Part shown: positions 18,552-27,225 of the stretch, piece after piece
Numbering within the stretch: the stretch's first letter is position 1
Layout of the letters: every line of letters starts with the position of its first letter
Notes under the pieces: model-generated
Database searches by the model: none
The model's input: only the letters and a program-made list of their open reading frames with translations
Told to the model about the DNA's origin: nothing
Position numbers and translations under genes: made by a program
Source: Allorhodoferax sp032337135
Lineage (GTDB): Bacteria > Pseudomonadota > Gammaproteobacteria > Burkholderiales > Burkholderiaceae_C
NCBI RefSeq assembly: GCF_032337135.1
Contig: NZ_JAVXZZ010000001.1
Location: 558,001-622,000, forward strand
Direction of reading: 5' to 3'
DNA: 64,000 bases

Positions 18552-18970
18552 GCGCCTGCCCGCTTGGACTTGGACACAGCCCCGGACTGGGCCTTGGCCA
18601 ATAAGGCCCTAGCCTCTTTCTGGTGTACCTTGATCTCGTCGAGGTTGGCCTGCAGGTCGGCCATCTGCTCCTCGATCTGCTTGCGGTGCGCTGCCAATAC
18701 GTCCAGGAACTTGGTGAGTTGGGGCCCCGTGTCGCGCGGGCTGTCGTACATGTCGATGATGTCCTTGGCCTCGGTCAGGCTCAACCCCAGTCGCTTGGCA
18801 CGCAGGGTCAGTTTCAGACGGGTACGGTCGCGCTGGGTGTACACGCGCGAGCGCCCGCCGGGGCCGCTGCGTTGCGGCTGCAGCAGTCCCAGGTCTTCGT
18901 AGAACCGGATGGCGCGGGTAGTGAGATCGAACTCGCGGGCCAGATCGCTGATGCTGAAAGTGGTGCTCAT
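18548..18970 (-). CDS. liuR: MerR-family regulator of branched-chain acyl-CoA catabolism (LiuR)
   Basis: Regulator of 140 residues. The N-terminal winged helix-turn-helix is FSISDLAREFDLTTRAIRFYED followed by GLLQPQRS and RVYTQRDRTRLKL; a dimerising coiled coil covers about residues 85-125. There is no cysteine metal site, which fits LiuR rather than metal-sensing MerR proteins. ATG 18970 is preferred over earlier in-frame codons, which would run through the promoter. A perfect palindrome at 19027-19050 lies in the divergent promoter region with the MBL-fold gene, and a second copy lies before the thiolase at 1816. LiuR proteins generally repress leucine/isovalerate genes. Confidence 0.88.
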   Translation of the reverse strand: MSTTFSISDLAREFDLTTRAIRFYEDLGLLQPQRSGPGGRSRVYTQRDRTRLKLTLRAKRLGLSLTEAKDIIDMYDSPRDTGPQLTKFLDVLAAHRKQIEEQMADLQANLDEIKVHQKEARALLAKAQSGAVSKSKRAGA

Positions 18971-19026
18971 GGTGCCTGATGCCAAGGGGACAGTGCCGGA
19001 GGCGGGACCCCCGTACAATGCCATGG

Positions 19027-19050
19027 ATTGACGTTTACGTAAACGTCAAT
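19027..19050. promoter_or_regulatory. LiuR operator between liuR and the MBL-fold gene
   Basis: Perfect 24-bp palindrome: half-site ATTGACGTTTAC then its reverse complement, identical at its core to 1816-1841. It lies 56 bp upstream of liuR and 21 bp upstream of the divergent hydrolase start. A TACAAT at 19014-19019 could be a plus-strand -10 box, placing the operator over the start of transcription, as expected for repression. Confidence 0.85.
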
Positions 19051-19071
19051 TATGTCGCAAATCACGCCACC

Positions 19072-20142
19072 ATGAACGAACTCGAAGCCCGCCTGCACTA
19101 CCCCTTGGGGGACACCCTCCCCGCTGCCGGCGAGAGTATCGAAGTCGCCCCTGGCGTGCGCTGGCTGCGCATGCCACTGCCTTTCGCCCTCAACCACATC
19201 AACCTGTGGCTGCTGCGCGATGCCGTGGAGCGTGACGGACAGATGGTCGATGGCTGGACCGTGGTGGACACGGGCATCCACAATCCGGAAACCATCGCAC
19301 TGTGGGAGCAAGTCTTTGCCACCCAACTCGACGGGCTGCCCATCGTGCGCGTCATCGTGACGCACATGCACCCAGACCACATCGGCTTGGCGGACTGGCT
19401 GTGCCAGCGCTTCCAGGCGCCGCTATGGATCAGCGCCGGTGACTACTACGTGGCGCGGTTAGGGGTGATGGGGCCAACGGCCTTTGGCGGCGAGCGTGCG
19501 GCAGCCTTCTTCGCCGCTCATGGACTCAACAGCCCCGAAGCCGTGGCACAGATTGAGGCCCGCACCAACTACTACCCTTCGCTCGTGCCCTCCGTGCCGC
19601 TGCAGTACCGGCGCCTGATGGACGGGCAGCGCATCCGCATCGGCACACAGACCTGGCGCTGCATGGCCGGGTTCGGCCACGCCCCGGAGCACATGGCCTT
19701 GCACTGCGAAGTGCTGAACCTGCTGCTGGGTGGCGACATGATGCTGCCGCGCATCTCGACCAACGTGAGCGTTTTCGAGACCGAGCCGGAGTCCGATGCG
19801 CTGAGCCTGTTCCTCGATTCGATCGACCGCTTCCTGCCGCTGGCCGAGAACACCCTCACGCTTCCATCCCACGGAAAACCATTTGTCGGCTTGCACGAAC
19901 GCATCCGCCAGCTGCACGACCACCATGCACAACGCCTGGCCGAGGTGATGGAAGCCTGTACCGGACGCGCCTGCAGCGCGCTGGACGTACTGCCGGTGCT
20001 GTTCCCCCGGGCCATGGACATGCACCAGACCACCTTTGCCATGGGCGAATGCGTGGCCCACCTGCACCGCCTGTGGCACCAGGGGGCCTTGCACCGCAGC
20101 CGCGACGCGCAAGGCGTCTACCGCTTCAGCAGCGTCCGCTGA
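19072..20142 (+). CDS. metallo-beta-lactamase-fold hydrolase
   Basis: Cytoplasmic MBL-fold protein of 356 residues starting at ATG 19072 (MNELEARLHYPLGD). The earlier in-frame codons run through the LiuR palindrome and are rejected. VTHMHPDHIGLADWL is the HxHxDH metal motif (about residues 100-110), MAGFGHAPEHMALHCE gives the third His, LLGGDMMLPR the bridging Asp, and LPSHGKPF the last His. A C-terminal helical winged domain (about 285-350) follows. It faces liuR across the shared operator. Homologues commonly sit beside liu/IVD genes in Comamonadaceae, so a thioesterase-like or CoA-ester role in that pathway is an inference. Confidence 0.9.
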   Translation: MNELEARLHYPLGDTLPAAGESIEVAPGVRWLRMPLPFALNHINLWLLRDAVERDGQMVDGWTVVDTGIHNPETIALWEQVFATQLDGLPIVRVIVTHMHPDHIGLADWLCQRFQAPLWISAGDYYVARLGVMGPTAFGGERAAAFFAAHGLNSPEAVAQIEARTNYYPSLVPSVPLQYRRLMDGQRIRIGTQTWRCMAGFGHAPEHMALHCEVLNLLLGGDMMLPRISTNVSVFETEPESDALSLFLDSIDRFLPLAENTLTLPSHGKPFVGLHERIRQLHDHHAQRLAEVMEACTGRACSALDVLPVLFPRAMDMHQTTFAMGECVAHLHRLWHQGALHRSRDAQGVYRFSSVR

Positions 20143-20151
20143 AGTACTGCG

Positions 20152-21141
20152 TCAATCCCACCGCGGGCCGCCGTCTTCACGCAAGGCTTTGCGCATGGCG
20201 GCGTAGTCGGGCACCACGGAGCGCACCGTGTCCCAGAAGCGCGGGCTGTGGTCCATGACCCGCAGATGGCTCAACTCGTGGGCCACCACGTAGTCGATGA
20301 TGGGCTGACGGAAATGGATCAGCCGCCAATTGAGGCGGATGGCTCCGTCCACGCGTGCACTGCCCCAGCGTGTACCGGCCGAAGTGAGTGTCAGCTTGGT
20401 CCACTGCACACCCAGCTGGGCGGCGTAGCGGTCCAGGCTCTGCGCGAACAGCGTGCGTGCCTGGCGCATCAGCCAGGCCTGCACCGCATCGCGCACCTGG
20501 GATGGATCGGCGGTCTGGGACAGCCCGATACGCAGCTGTGCCGCCGACGTGCTGGGCGCATCCGCAGCGGGCAGCCACTGGGCCGCACCGCTGTGGGTGG
20601 GGTCCAGCACCAACTGCAGGGGTTCGCCCAGGTAGGGCACGAGCGACCCGTGCGTCCATTGCAGAGCGCCTTGCTGCTGGCGCAACTCTCGCTCCTGCGA
20701 CACCGCCAGCTTGCGCAGTATCCAGTCGCCCTTGACCTGCAGCGCGGCATCGACATCGGCCAGTGAGACCCATTGCGGCGCCCGCACCACCAGGCCATCG
20801 GCACCCACCGAAAAGCCAATGGTGCGCCGACGTGCCTTCTGGTACAGGTAGGCCACTTCCACCTGCTTGAGCTGCATCTTGCGATTCGCCTTGGGATGGT
20901 GGTAGGGCTTGCTGGCCGCAGAGGCAGTGCGGTCCAGCCCGACAGTTGCTACATTACTTGTAGCTGCCTGCGCACTATTTTCCTGGGCAGGAGCCCGAAA
21001 TGGCTTGGAAATCCGCGGCAACCGGGGCACTTTGGCGTCGGGCGTCCGTTCACCGGCCTGCACTGGCGCGGGAGGCGTCAGGGCGTCTTCGAACAGGTCC
21101 AGGGTGTAACGCAGCAGGGGGTGCACGGCAATGGGCGGCAA
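20152..21141 (-). CDS. YgjP-like (DUF45) zinc metallopeptidase
   Basis: Protein of up to 329 residues. The C-terminal domain (about 90-325) is the YgjP/UTP-pyrophosphatase-associated metallopeptidase: KARRRTIGFSVGADGLVVRAP, then YVVAHELSHLRVMDHSPRFW with HExxH (HELSH) and a third His, and a conserved TSAGTRWGSA loop. The open frame starts at TTG 21141, but ATG 20877 (MQLKQVEVAYLY) begins exactly at the conserved domain, so the first 88 residues may not be translated. Those residues include repeat copy R4 in the opposite orientation. It lies 10 bp after plsC on the same strand and is convergent with the MBL gene. Confidence 0.85.
   Translation of the reverse strand: MPPIAVHPLLRYTLDLFEDALTPPAPVQAGERTPDAKVPRLPRISKPFRAPAQENSAQAATSNVATVGLDRTASAASKPYHHPKANRKMQLKQVEVAYLYQKARRRTIGFSVGADGLVVRAPQWVSLADVDAALQVKGDWILRKLAVSQERELRQQQGALQWTHGSLVPYLGEPLQLVLDPTHSGAAQWLPAADAPSTSAAQLRIGLSQTADPSQVRDAVQAWLMRQARTLFAQSLDRYAAQLGVQWTKLTLTSAGTRWGSARVDGAIRLNWRLIHFRQPIIDYVVAHELSHLRVMDHSPRFWDTVRSVVPDYAAMRKALREDGGPRWD
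20945..21013 (+). repeat. dispersed 65-bp element, copy R4
   Basis: Plus-strand copy: GTTGCTACATTACTTG, TAGCTGCCTGCGCACTATTT, CTGGGCAGGAGCCC, AAATGGCTTGGAAATC. It is antisense within the N-terminal region of the YgjP-like gene. It resembles copy R8 most closely. Confidence 0.75.
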
Positions 21142-21151
21142 GCGATGGAAC

Positions 21152-21913
21152 TTATTCTGCCGCAGTTGTTGCCGTTGCGTAGGCTTCGGGTTCGAGGCGG
21201 CGCATTTCTGCCTCGATCCAGGCCTCGACCTCGCGCATCAAGGCCCGCGGGTCGGCACCTTGTGCCGGCATGGCCGGACCGAACGAGACTTCCACGGTGC
21301 CCGCACGCTTGTCCATGACAGCGCGCGGCCAGCACTTACCTGCAGTCACGGCAATGGGAACGACGGGCACGCCAGCTTCTACAGCCAGGCGCGTCCCAGC
21401 CGTCTGGTAGGTGCCACGCTCGCCACGCTCCACCCGTGTGCCTTCCGGGAACATGATCACCGAAGTACCTTGCGCCAGCAGCGCACTGCCCTGGCTGATG
21501 ATGCTCTTCATCGAGGCGGCGCGCGACTCCCGGTCGATGTGGATCATGTTGAGGCGGCCCATGGACCAGCCGAAGAACGGAATGCGCAGCAGCTCGCGCT
21601 TGAACACGAAGGCCAAGGGCTGCGGCACCAGCGTCGGCAGCAGCAGGGTCTCCAGTGTGGACTGGTGCTTGCTCAGGAATACGGCGCTGCCATCACGGGG
21701 CAGATGCTCCAAGCCCTGCACCCGGACCCGGATGCCGAGAATGAACCGACACCCCAGCAGCACCACCCGAAACCAATTCACCGCCACCCACCAGGCGGTG
21801 GTCCGCGGTGCTACCAGCGACACCAGCACCACGGCCAGCGTCCACGGGACAATGGTCACGCCCATCCAGACATAGAACAGCGCCGAGCGCAGGATACCGA
21901 TGGCCCTATGCAC
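21152..21913 (-). CDS. plsC: 1-acyl-sn-glycerol-3-phosphate acyltransferase
   Basis: Inner-membrane acyltransferase of about 253 residues making phosphatidic acid from lysophosphatidic acid. An N-terminal hydrophobic helix (FYVWMGVTIVPWTLAVVLV) is followed by motif I LSKHQSTLET, which has HX4E in place of the usual HX4D, by GWSMGRLNMI, and by motif III MFPEGTR. GTG 21913 is preferred because GGAG lies seven bases upstream; the longer frame from TTG 21964 has no ribosome site. It overlaps the end of gmhB by 8 bp, so the two are coupled. Confidence 0.9.
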   Translation of the reverse strand: MHRAIGILRSALFYVWMGVTIVPWTLAVVLVSLVAPRTTAWWVAVNWFRVVLLGCRFILGIRVRVQGLEHLPRDGSAVFLSKHQSTLETLLLPTLVPQPLAFVFKRELLRIPFFGWSMGRLNMIHIDRESRAASMKSIISQGSALLAQGTSVIMFPEGTRVERGERGTYQTAGTRLAVEAGVPVVPIAVTAGKCWPRAVMDKRAGTVEVSFGPAMPAQGADPRALMREVEAWIEAEMRRLEPEAYATATTAAE

Positions 21914-22460
21914 CCTCACGCTCCAGCAGGAACTGCGCAAACGCTGCGAGATCGGTATGGACAATCGTGCCGGTCGGGTAACTGTCGGGCAACGGACGAC
22001 CGGCCAGGCCAGCCGCCTTACCCGTCAGCACCAGGTGGGGCTCACACCCTACAGCGACCCCGGCCTGCAGGTCCCGAGCGGAATCCCCCACCGTCGGCAC
22101 GCCCGCCAGGTCCACGCCGAAGCGCTCGGCGATCTGCTCGAACAATCCTGGCTCGGGCTTGCGGCAACGGCACTTCTCTTCCGGACCATGGGGGCAGAAG
22201 AAGATGGCATCCACGCGGCCACCGACCGCGGCCAGCAGGGTGTGCATCTTGGCGTGCATGGCGTTGAGTTGCGTCACATCAAACAGGCCTCGCCCCAGGC
22301 CGGACTGGTTGCTCGCCACCACCACATGCCAACCCGCATGGTTCAGCCGTGCAATGGCCTCGAGCGCACCGGGCAGTGGCTCCCATTCCTGGGGCGACTT
22401 GATGTAGTCCAGACTGTCCTGGTTGATGGTGCCGTCACGGTCGAGAATGCAAAGCTTCAT
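21906..22460 (-). CDS. gmhB: D-glycero-beta-D-manno-heptose-1,7-bisphosphate 7-phosphatase
   Basis: HAD-family phosphatase of 184 residues in ADP-heptose synthesis for lipopolysaccharide. DRDGTIN (DxDGT nucleophile motif, residues 7-13), VVASNQSGLGRGLF (motif II) and the zinc loop CPHGPEEKCRCRKP are all present; GVPTVGDSARDLQAG supplies the C-terminal Mg-binding acids. It lies between glyS (27 bp upstream) and plsC (overlap), an order common in betaproteobacteria. Confidence 0.96.
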   Translation of the reverse strand: MKLCILDRDGTINQDSLDYIKSPQEWEPLPGALEAIARLNHAGWHVVVASNQSGLGRGLFDVTQLNAMHAKMHTLLAAVGGRVDAIFFCPHGPEEKCRCRKPEPGLFEQIAERFGVDLAGVPTVGDSARDLQAGVAVGCEPHLVLTGKAAGLAGRPLPDSYPTGTIVHTDLAAFAQFLLEREGA

Positions 22461-22487
22461 GGTGGCCCTGACTGTCGTGCAAAGGTC

Positions 22488-24608
22488 TTACGCCAACCTT
22501 GACAGGTCAGCGACGCGGTTCATGGCGATGTGCAGGGACTTCAGCAGACCCAGGCGGTTGAGGCGCAGGTCCAACTGCTCTGCATTGACCATCACGTCTT
22601 CAAAGAAGGCGTCCACCTGCGGGCGCAGGGCGGCCAGCGTTTGCAGCGAGGCGGTGTAGTCACCGGCTTGCCACTGCGCCAGCGACTGCGGCGACACCGT
22701 CTGCATTGCTTCGTACAAGCCCTTCTCTGCAGGCTCCTGCAGCAGCACGAGGCTGACGTGGGCATCCACATCGCCGTCGGACTTCTTGAGAATGTTGCCG
22801 ATGCGCTTGTTCGCCGCCGCCAGCGCCGCACTTTCGGGCAGGGCCGCAAATGCGCGCACAGCCGCCAAGCGCTTGGCCACATCGCCGAGACGTGCCGGAC
22901 GCAGGGCCAGCACGGCGTCCACTTCCTGGCTGCTGTACCCCTGCTCGCGCAGGGAGCCCGCCAGACGGTCGTAGAAGAAGTCCAGCAACGCGGCGCTGGC
23001 ATCGGTGATCTTGGCGCCGAACGCAGGTTGGGCGGCAGTCAACAGCTGCGGCAACTCCAGAGGCAGGTCGGCTTCTGTGAGCATGCGGATGACACCCAGC
23101 GCATGGCGACGCAGGGCAAAGGGGTCCTTGTCACCGGTAGGCAGGTTGCCGATGCCGAACATGCCCACCAGGGTCTCCAGCTTGTCGGCCAGCGCGACCA
23201 CCAGGCCCACCTGGCTGCGTGGCAGGCTGTCGCCGGCAAAGCGCGGCTTGTAATGGTCTTCGATAGCCTGGGCCACAACCTCGCCCAAACCGTCATTCAA
23301 GGCGTAGTAGCCACCCATGATGCCTTGCAGCTCAGGGAACTCACCGACCATGTCGGTCACGAGGTCGGTCTTGGCCAGTTGAGCGGCCAAATCGGCTTGC
23401 TGCACCAAGGCAGTGTCACCCAACTGGGTGGCGATGGCCTTGGCAATGGCGCGTACCCGCTCCACGCGTTCACCCTGGGTGCCGAGCTTGTTGTGGTAGA
23501 CCACCTTGCCCAGGCTCTCGACGCGTGACGCCAGGGTTTTCTTGCGGTCCTGGTCAAAGAAGAACTTGGCATCCGCCAGGCGCGGGCGCACCACGCGCTC
23601 GTTGCCGCCAATGACGAAGCTGGCGTCATCGGGCTGGATGTTGGACACCACCAGGAACTTGTTGGTGAGCTTGCCCGCTGCGTCCAGCAAGGGGAAGTAT
23701 TTCTGGTTGGCCTTCATGGTGAGGATGAGGCATTCCTGCGGCACTTCGAGGAACTGCGGCTCAAACTCGCAGATGAGCACGTTGGGGCGCTCCACCAATG
23801 CGGTGACTTCGTCGAGCAATGCGTCGTCGTCGATGGGCTTGCAGCCGCCGCCGACCTGGGCCGCAGCTGCGGCCAGCTGGCGTGCGATCTCAGCGCGGCG
23901 CTCGGCAAAGCTGGAGATCACAGCGCCTTGCTGTTCCAGCTGTACTGCATAGCTGTCAGCATCCTTGAGGACCACTGGGGAAACCGCAGCCTCGAAGCGG
24001 TGCCCCTGCGTGCTGCTGCCCGCTTGCAGGCCCAGTGCCTGCACCGGCACCACCTCCGCACCATGCAGAGCCACCAGTCCGTGCGCCGGGCGCACAAAGC
24101 TCACACTGCTCCAGCCCGGCAACTCGCAGCCACTTTCCAGCTGGTAGCTCATGACCTTCGGAATCGGCAGCTTGGAAATACTGTCATTCAGCGCTTTTTG
24201 CAGTCCTTCCGCCAGAGTGGCGCCTTGGACCGTGCTTTCAAAGAACAAGGCCTCGGCCTTGCCGTCGGGCGCGCGCTTGAGGCCGGCCACGGCCGATGCG
24301 TCAGCACCGAGAGCCTGCAGCTTCTTGAGCAGCGCAGGCGTCGCGCTCCCGGCAGCGTCCAGACCCACGGCCACGGGCATCAATTTCTGCGACACGGCTT
24401 TGTCCGCAGCCTGTGCCGCAACAGCGCTCACATGCACCGCCAGGCGGCGCGGCGAGGCATAGGGCGTGACCACGGAGCTAGCAGATGCGAGACCTTGGGC
24501 CTTGAGGGAGTCAGCCAGCACATGGGCAAAGGATTCGCCCAGCTTCTTGAGCGCCTTCGGTGGCAGCTCTTCGACAAACAATTCAACGAGAAGGTTTTGT
24601 GTAGTCAT
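22488..24608 (-). CDS. glyS: glycine--tRNA ligase beta subunit
   Basis: Subunit of 706 residues of the bacterial alpha2-beta2 glycyl-tRNA synthetase, contributing tRNA recognition. The N-terminus NLLVELFVEELPPKALKKLG, the HD-like middle part (NKLGTQGERVERV, KTDLVTDMVGEFPELQGIMG, GDKDPFALRRHALGVIR) and the C-terminal anticodon-binding domain (DAFFEDVMVNAEQLDLRLNRLGLL) are all intact. It starts 13 bp after glyQ and forms an operon with it. Confidence 0.98.
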   Translation of the reverse strand: MTTQNLLVELFVEELPPKALKKLGESFAHVLADSLKAQGLASASSVVTPYASPRRLAVHVSAVAAQAADKAVSQKLMPVAVGLDAAGSATPALLKKLQALGADASAVAGLKRAPDGKAEALFFESTVQGATLAEGLQKALNDSISKLPIPKVMSYQLESGCELPGWSSVSFVRPAHGLVALHGAEVVPVQALGLQAGSSTQGHRFEAAVSPVVLKDADSYAVQLEQQGAVISSFAERRAEIARQLAAAAAQVGGGCKPIDDDALLDEVTALVERPNVLICEFEPQFLEVPQECLILTMKANQKYFPLLDAAGKLTNKFLVVSNIQPDDASFVIGGNERVVRPRLADAKFFFDQDRKKTLASRVESLGKVVYHNKLGTQGERVERVRAIAKAIATQLGDTALVQQADLAAQLAKTDLVTDMVGEFPELQGIMGGYYALNDGLGEVVAQAIEDHYKPRFAGDSLPRSQVGLVVALADKLETLVGMFGIGNLPTGDKDPFALRRHALGVIRMLTEADLPLELPQLLTAAQPAFGAKITDASAALLDFFYDRLAGSLREQGYSSQEVDAVLALRPARLGDVAKRLAAVRAFAALPESAALAAANKRIGNILKKSDGDVDAHVSLVLLQEPAEKGLYEAMQTVSPQSLAQWQAGDYTASLQTLAALRPQVDAFFEDVMVNAEQLDLRLNRLGLLKSLHIAMNRVADLSRLA

Positions 24609-24621
24609 GTCCTGATCCTGC

Positions 24622-25545
24622 TCAAGCAGCCTTGCTCTCCATCTGGGCCACCCATTCGCGCGGCGCCATGGGGAAGCCCAGGCGCTGGCGGCTTTCGAAA
24701 TAGCTCTGGGCCACGCTGCGTGCCAGGTTGCGGATGCGGCCGATATAGGCCGCGCGCTCGGTCACGCTGATGGCGCCTCGGGCGTCGAGCAGGTTGAAGC
24801 TGTGCGCGCACTTGAGCACCTGCTCGTAGGCTGGCAAGGCCAGTTGCTGTTCCATCAGGTACTTGGCCTGCTTCTCGTGCGCGTTGAAGGTAGTGAACAG
24901 AAACTCTGCGTCGCTGTGCTCGAAGTTGTAGGTGGACTGCTCCACCTCGTTCTGGTGGTACACGTCGCCATACTTGAGGGTATCGGTCCATTGCAGGTTG
25001 TAGACGTTGTCTACCCCTTGCAGGTACATCGCCAAGCGTTCCAGACCATACGTGATCTCGCCGGTGATGGGCTTGCAGTCGATACCGCCAACCTGTTGGA
25101 AGTAGGTGAACTGGGTTACTTCCATGCCATTGAGCCATACTTCCCAGCCCAGGCCCCAGGCACCCAAGGTGGGGTTCTCCCAGTCGTCTTCGACGAAACG
25201 GATGTCGTTTTTCTTCAGGTCGAAGCCCAGCGCTTGCAGGCTGCCCAGGTACAGCTCCAGGATGTTGCTGGGTGCCGGCTTGAGCACCACTTGGTACTGG
25301 TAGTAATGCTGCAGCCGGTTGGGGTTCTCACCGTACCGGCCATCCTTGGGGCGGCGGCTTGGTTGCACATACGCCGCCTTCCAAGGCTCGGGACCGATGG
25401 CGCGCAAGAATGTAGCGGTATGCGACGTGCCTGCCCCCACTTCCATGTCGTAGGGCTGGAGCAAGGCACAGCCTTGGGCATCCCAATAGTCCTGCAGGCG
25501 AAGAATGATTTGCTGAAAGGTAAGCATATGGTTGTCTGTGTGCAT
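24622..25545 (-). CDS. glyQ: glycine--tRNA ligase alpha subunit
   Basis: Catalytic subunit of 307 residues that activates glycine with ATP. LTFQQIILRLQDYWDAQGC, MEVGAGTSHTATFLRAIG, YVQPSRRPKDGRYGENPNR and DDWENPTLGAWGLGWEVWL are the family signatures. ATG 25545 gives six extra residues; ATG 25527 (MLTFQQ) is where most homologues start, and neither has a strong ribosome site. It is followed by glyS and preceded by lnt on the same strand after 132 bp. Confidence 0.97.
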   Translation of the reverse strand: MHTDNHMLTFQQIILRLQDYWDAQGCALLQPYDMEVGAGTSHTATFLRAIGPEPWKAAYVQPSRRPKDGRYGENPNRLQHYYQYQVVLKPAPSNILELYLGSLQALGFDLKKNDIRFVEDDWENPTLGAWGLGWEVWLNGMEVTQFTYFQQVGGIDCKPITGEITYGLERLAMYLQGVDNVYNLQWTDTLKYGDVYHQNEVEQSTYNFEHSDAEFLFTTFNAHEKQAKYLMEQQLALPAYEQVLKCAHSFNLLDARGAISVTERAAYIGRIRNLARSVAQSYFESRQRLGFPMAPREWVAQMESKAA

Positions 25546-25677
25546 CCTGGCTGCCGCACTTCCGCTGGCGAACGGCCGCGGACTGCGCGTATTCGGCAGC
25601 GTGGGCGAACCTCGTATTCTACGAGGTGGCCGATGGTGCGGCAGTGATCCCGCAGTCGTAGCCGTTCACCGAGCCGC

Positions 25678-27210
25678 CTACTGGGGCCGCAATCGACGCT
25701 GGACCAGTGCAAGGCCGAACACGGTCAAGCCCAATACCCACAAAGGCGCCTGTCCCCAACGTGCGCACCACCATGCAAAGGGGGTGATACCCGAGCGCCC
25801 TTGGACGGTGGCGCGCAGCACGCCTGACGTCCAAGGGGGCAGCATGGACTGAACCTTCCCCTGATGGTCAACCACTGCAGTGACTCCGGTGTTGGAAACC
25901 CGCAGTGACGGACGCGCCAACTCCATCGATCGCATGCGCGAGATATGCAGGTGCTGGTACATCGCGGTGGTGTCCCCGAACCAGGCCAAGTTGCTGAAGT
26001 TGGCAAGAATCGTCGGCGCCGATTGCCCTTCGCGAAAACGCGCGGCGAGCTCCTCGGGGAAAAGGTCTTCAAAGCAGATGGCAGGTCCCACGCTTTCTTC
26101 CTGAACCAGGATCGGTGCTTGCGCCAGCTCCCCTCGTGTAAAGTCCCCCAAGGGGATATGCATCAATCGCACGAACCAACGAAAAAATGGGGGAATGAAC
26201 TCCCCAAACGGCACGAGGTGGTGTTTGTCGTAGCGGTACCATTCCGTCTGCGCAGGTGTCCGGAACCCCACCACCGAGTTGGTATACCCCGTCTGCGCAT
26301 TGCCCAAGGGAATTCCGATCAGACGCATTGGCGGGTTTTTCTCCATGCGTTCGGCCCATCCTTGCCAGTAGTCGGCGGGAAGTTGCTGAGGCAACAGCGG
26401 TATCGCCGTTTCCGGCGCCAAGACCAGGTCCGCCTGCGCCGCCTGCAGTGCATGTCCATACCATCTAAGTGCCTGCACGACCCCAGTTTGCATGTCGAAT
26501 TTTTCGTCTTGCGCGATATTGCCTTGCAGCAACTCAACCTCCAGGGTGCGCGTTGCGCTACCGAACTCCGCAGGAGATATGCCGTTAAGGGCACCAACCG
26601 CTATGGCGAGCATCATTGGTTGAATGAATCGTTTCCTGTCCAGCATCAGGCTTGCACACGACGCGGCACACCAAACCACCAATGCGCCTAGGCCGTAAAC
26701 ACCCACCCACGGTGCTGCGACTGCGAACGGTCCCTCCACATGGGCGTAGCCGATACTCGCCCACCCGAACCCGGTCAACCATTGGCCCCGCGCCAGTTCC
26801 GACAACATCCATAGTGCGGCCATCAGCGACTCTCGTCCGTGAACTCCTTTGCGCACTAAAAGGAACCAGAAGCCTGCAGCCATTGCACCGTACAAACCAA
26901 GCGACAACGCAAGCGCCGCGACGGCTGTCCAAGCAAGGAGGCTAGGCATCCCTCCGTACTGCGACATGGATACCTGTAGCCATGCAAGACTGACGCACAA
27001 GGATGTCGCCTGGAAAGCGAGCCCGAGGAGCACACTGCCCAACAGGCTGTTGGCGCGCAGCAGTAGTATGCAGAAGACAAGCATGGCCCCGAATTGGAGC
27101 AACCACGAAGGCGCACCATAAGCCGGACCCCATGAAGCGGGCCAAGCCAACGCGCACGCGTTGGCAATTCCCGCGATGACGGCCAAAACGGTCTGCAAAC
27201 GTACGCTCAT
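25678..27210 (-). CDS. lnt: apolipoprotein N-acyltransferase
   Basis: Inner-membrane enzyme of 510 residues adding the third acyl chain to lipoproteins. About six hydrophobic helices occupy residues 1-220, and a nitrilase-like periplasmic domain covers about 225-480. The catalytic triad is visible as Glu in LAPETAIPLL, Lys in YDKHHLVPFGEFIP and Cys in AICFEDLFPEE. A final hydrophobic helix lies at the C-terminus. It follows corC by 15 bp, the usual corC-lnt order. Confidence 0.97.
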   Translation of the reverse strand: MSVRLQTVLAVIAGIANACALAWPASWGPAYGAPSWLLQFGAMLVFCILLLRANSLLGSVLLGLAFQATSLCVSLAWLQVSMSQYGGMPSLLAWTAVAALALSLGLYGAMAAGFWFLLVRKGVHGRESLMAALWMLSELARGQWLTGFGWASIGYAHVEGPFAVAAPWVGVYGLGALVVWCAASCASLMLDRKRFIQPMMLAIAVGALNGISPAEFGSATRTLEVELLQGNIAQDEKFDMQTGVVQALRWYGHALQAAQADLVLAPETAIPLLPQQLPADYWQGWAERMEKNPPMRLIGIPLGNAQTGYTNSVVGFRTPAQTEWYRYDKHHLVPFGEFIPPFFRWFVRLMHIPLGDFTRGELAQAPILVQEESVGPAICFEDLFPEELAARFREGQSAPTILANFSNLAWFGDTTAMYQHLHISRMRSMELARPSLRVSNTGVTAVVDHQGKVQSMLPPWTSGVLRATVQGRSGITPFAWWCARWGQAPLWVLGLTVFGLALVQRRLRPQ

Positions 27211-27225
27211 GGCGCACGCCCAGAA

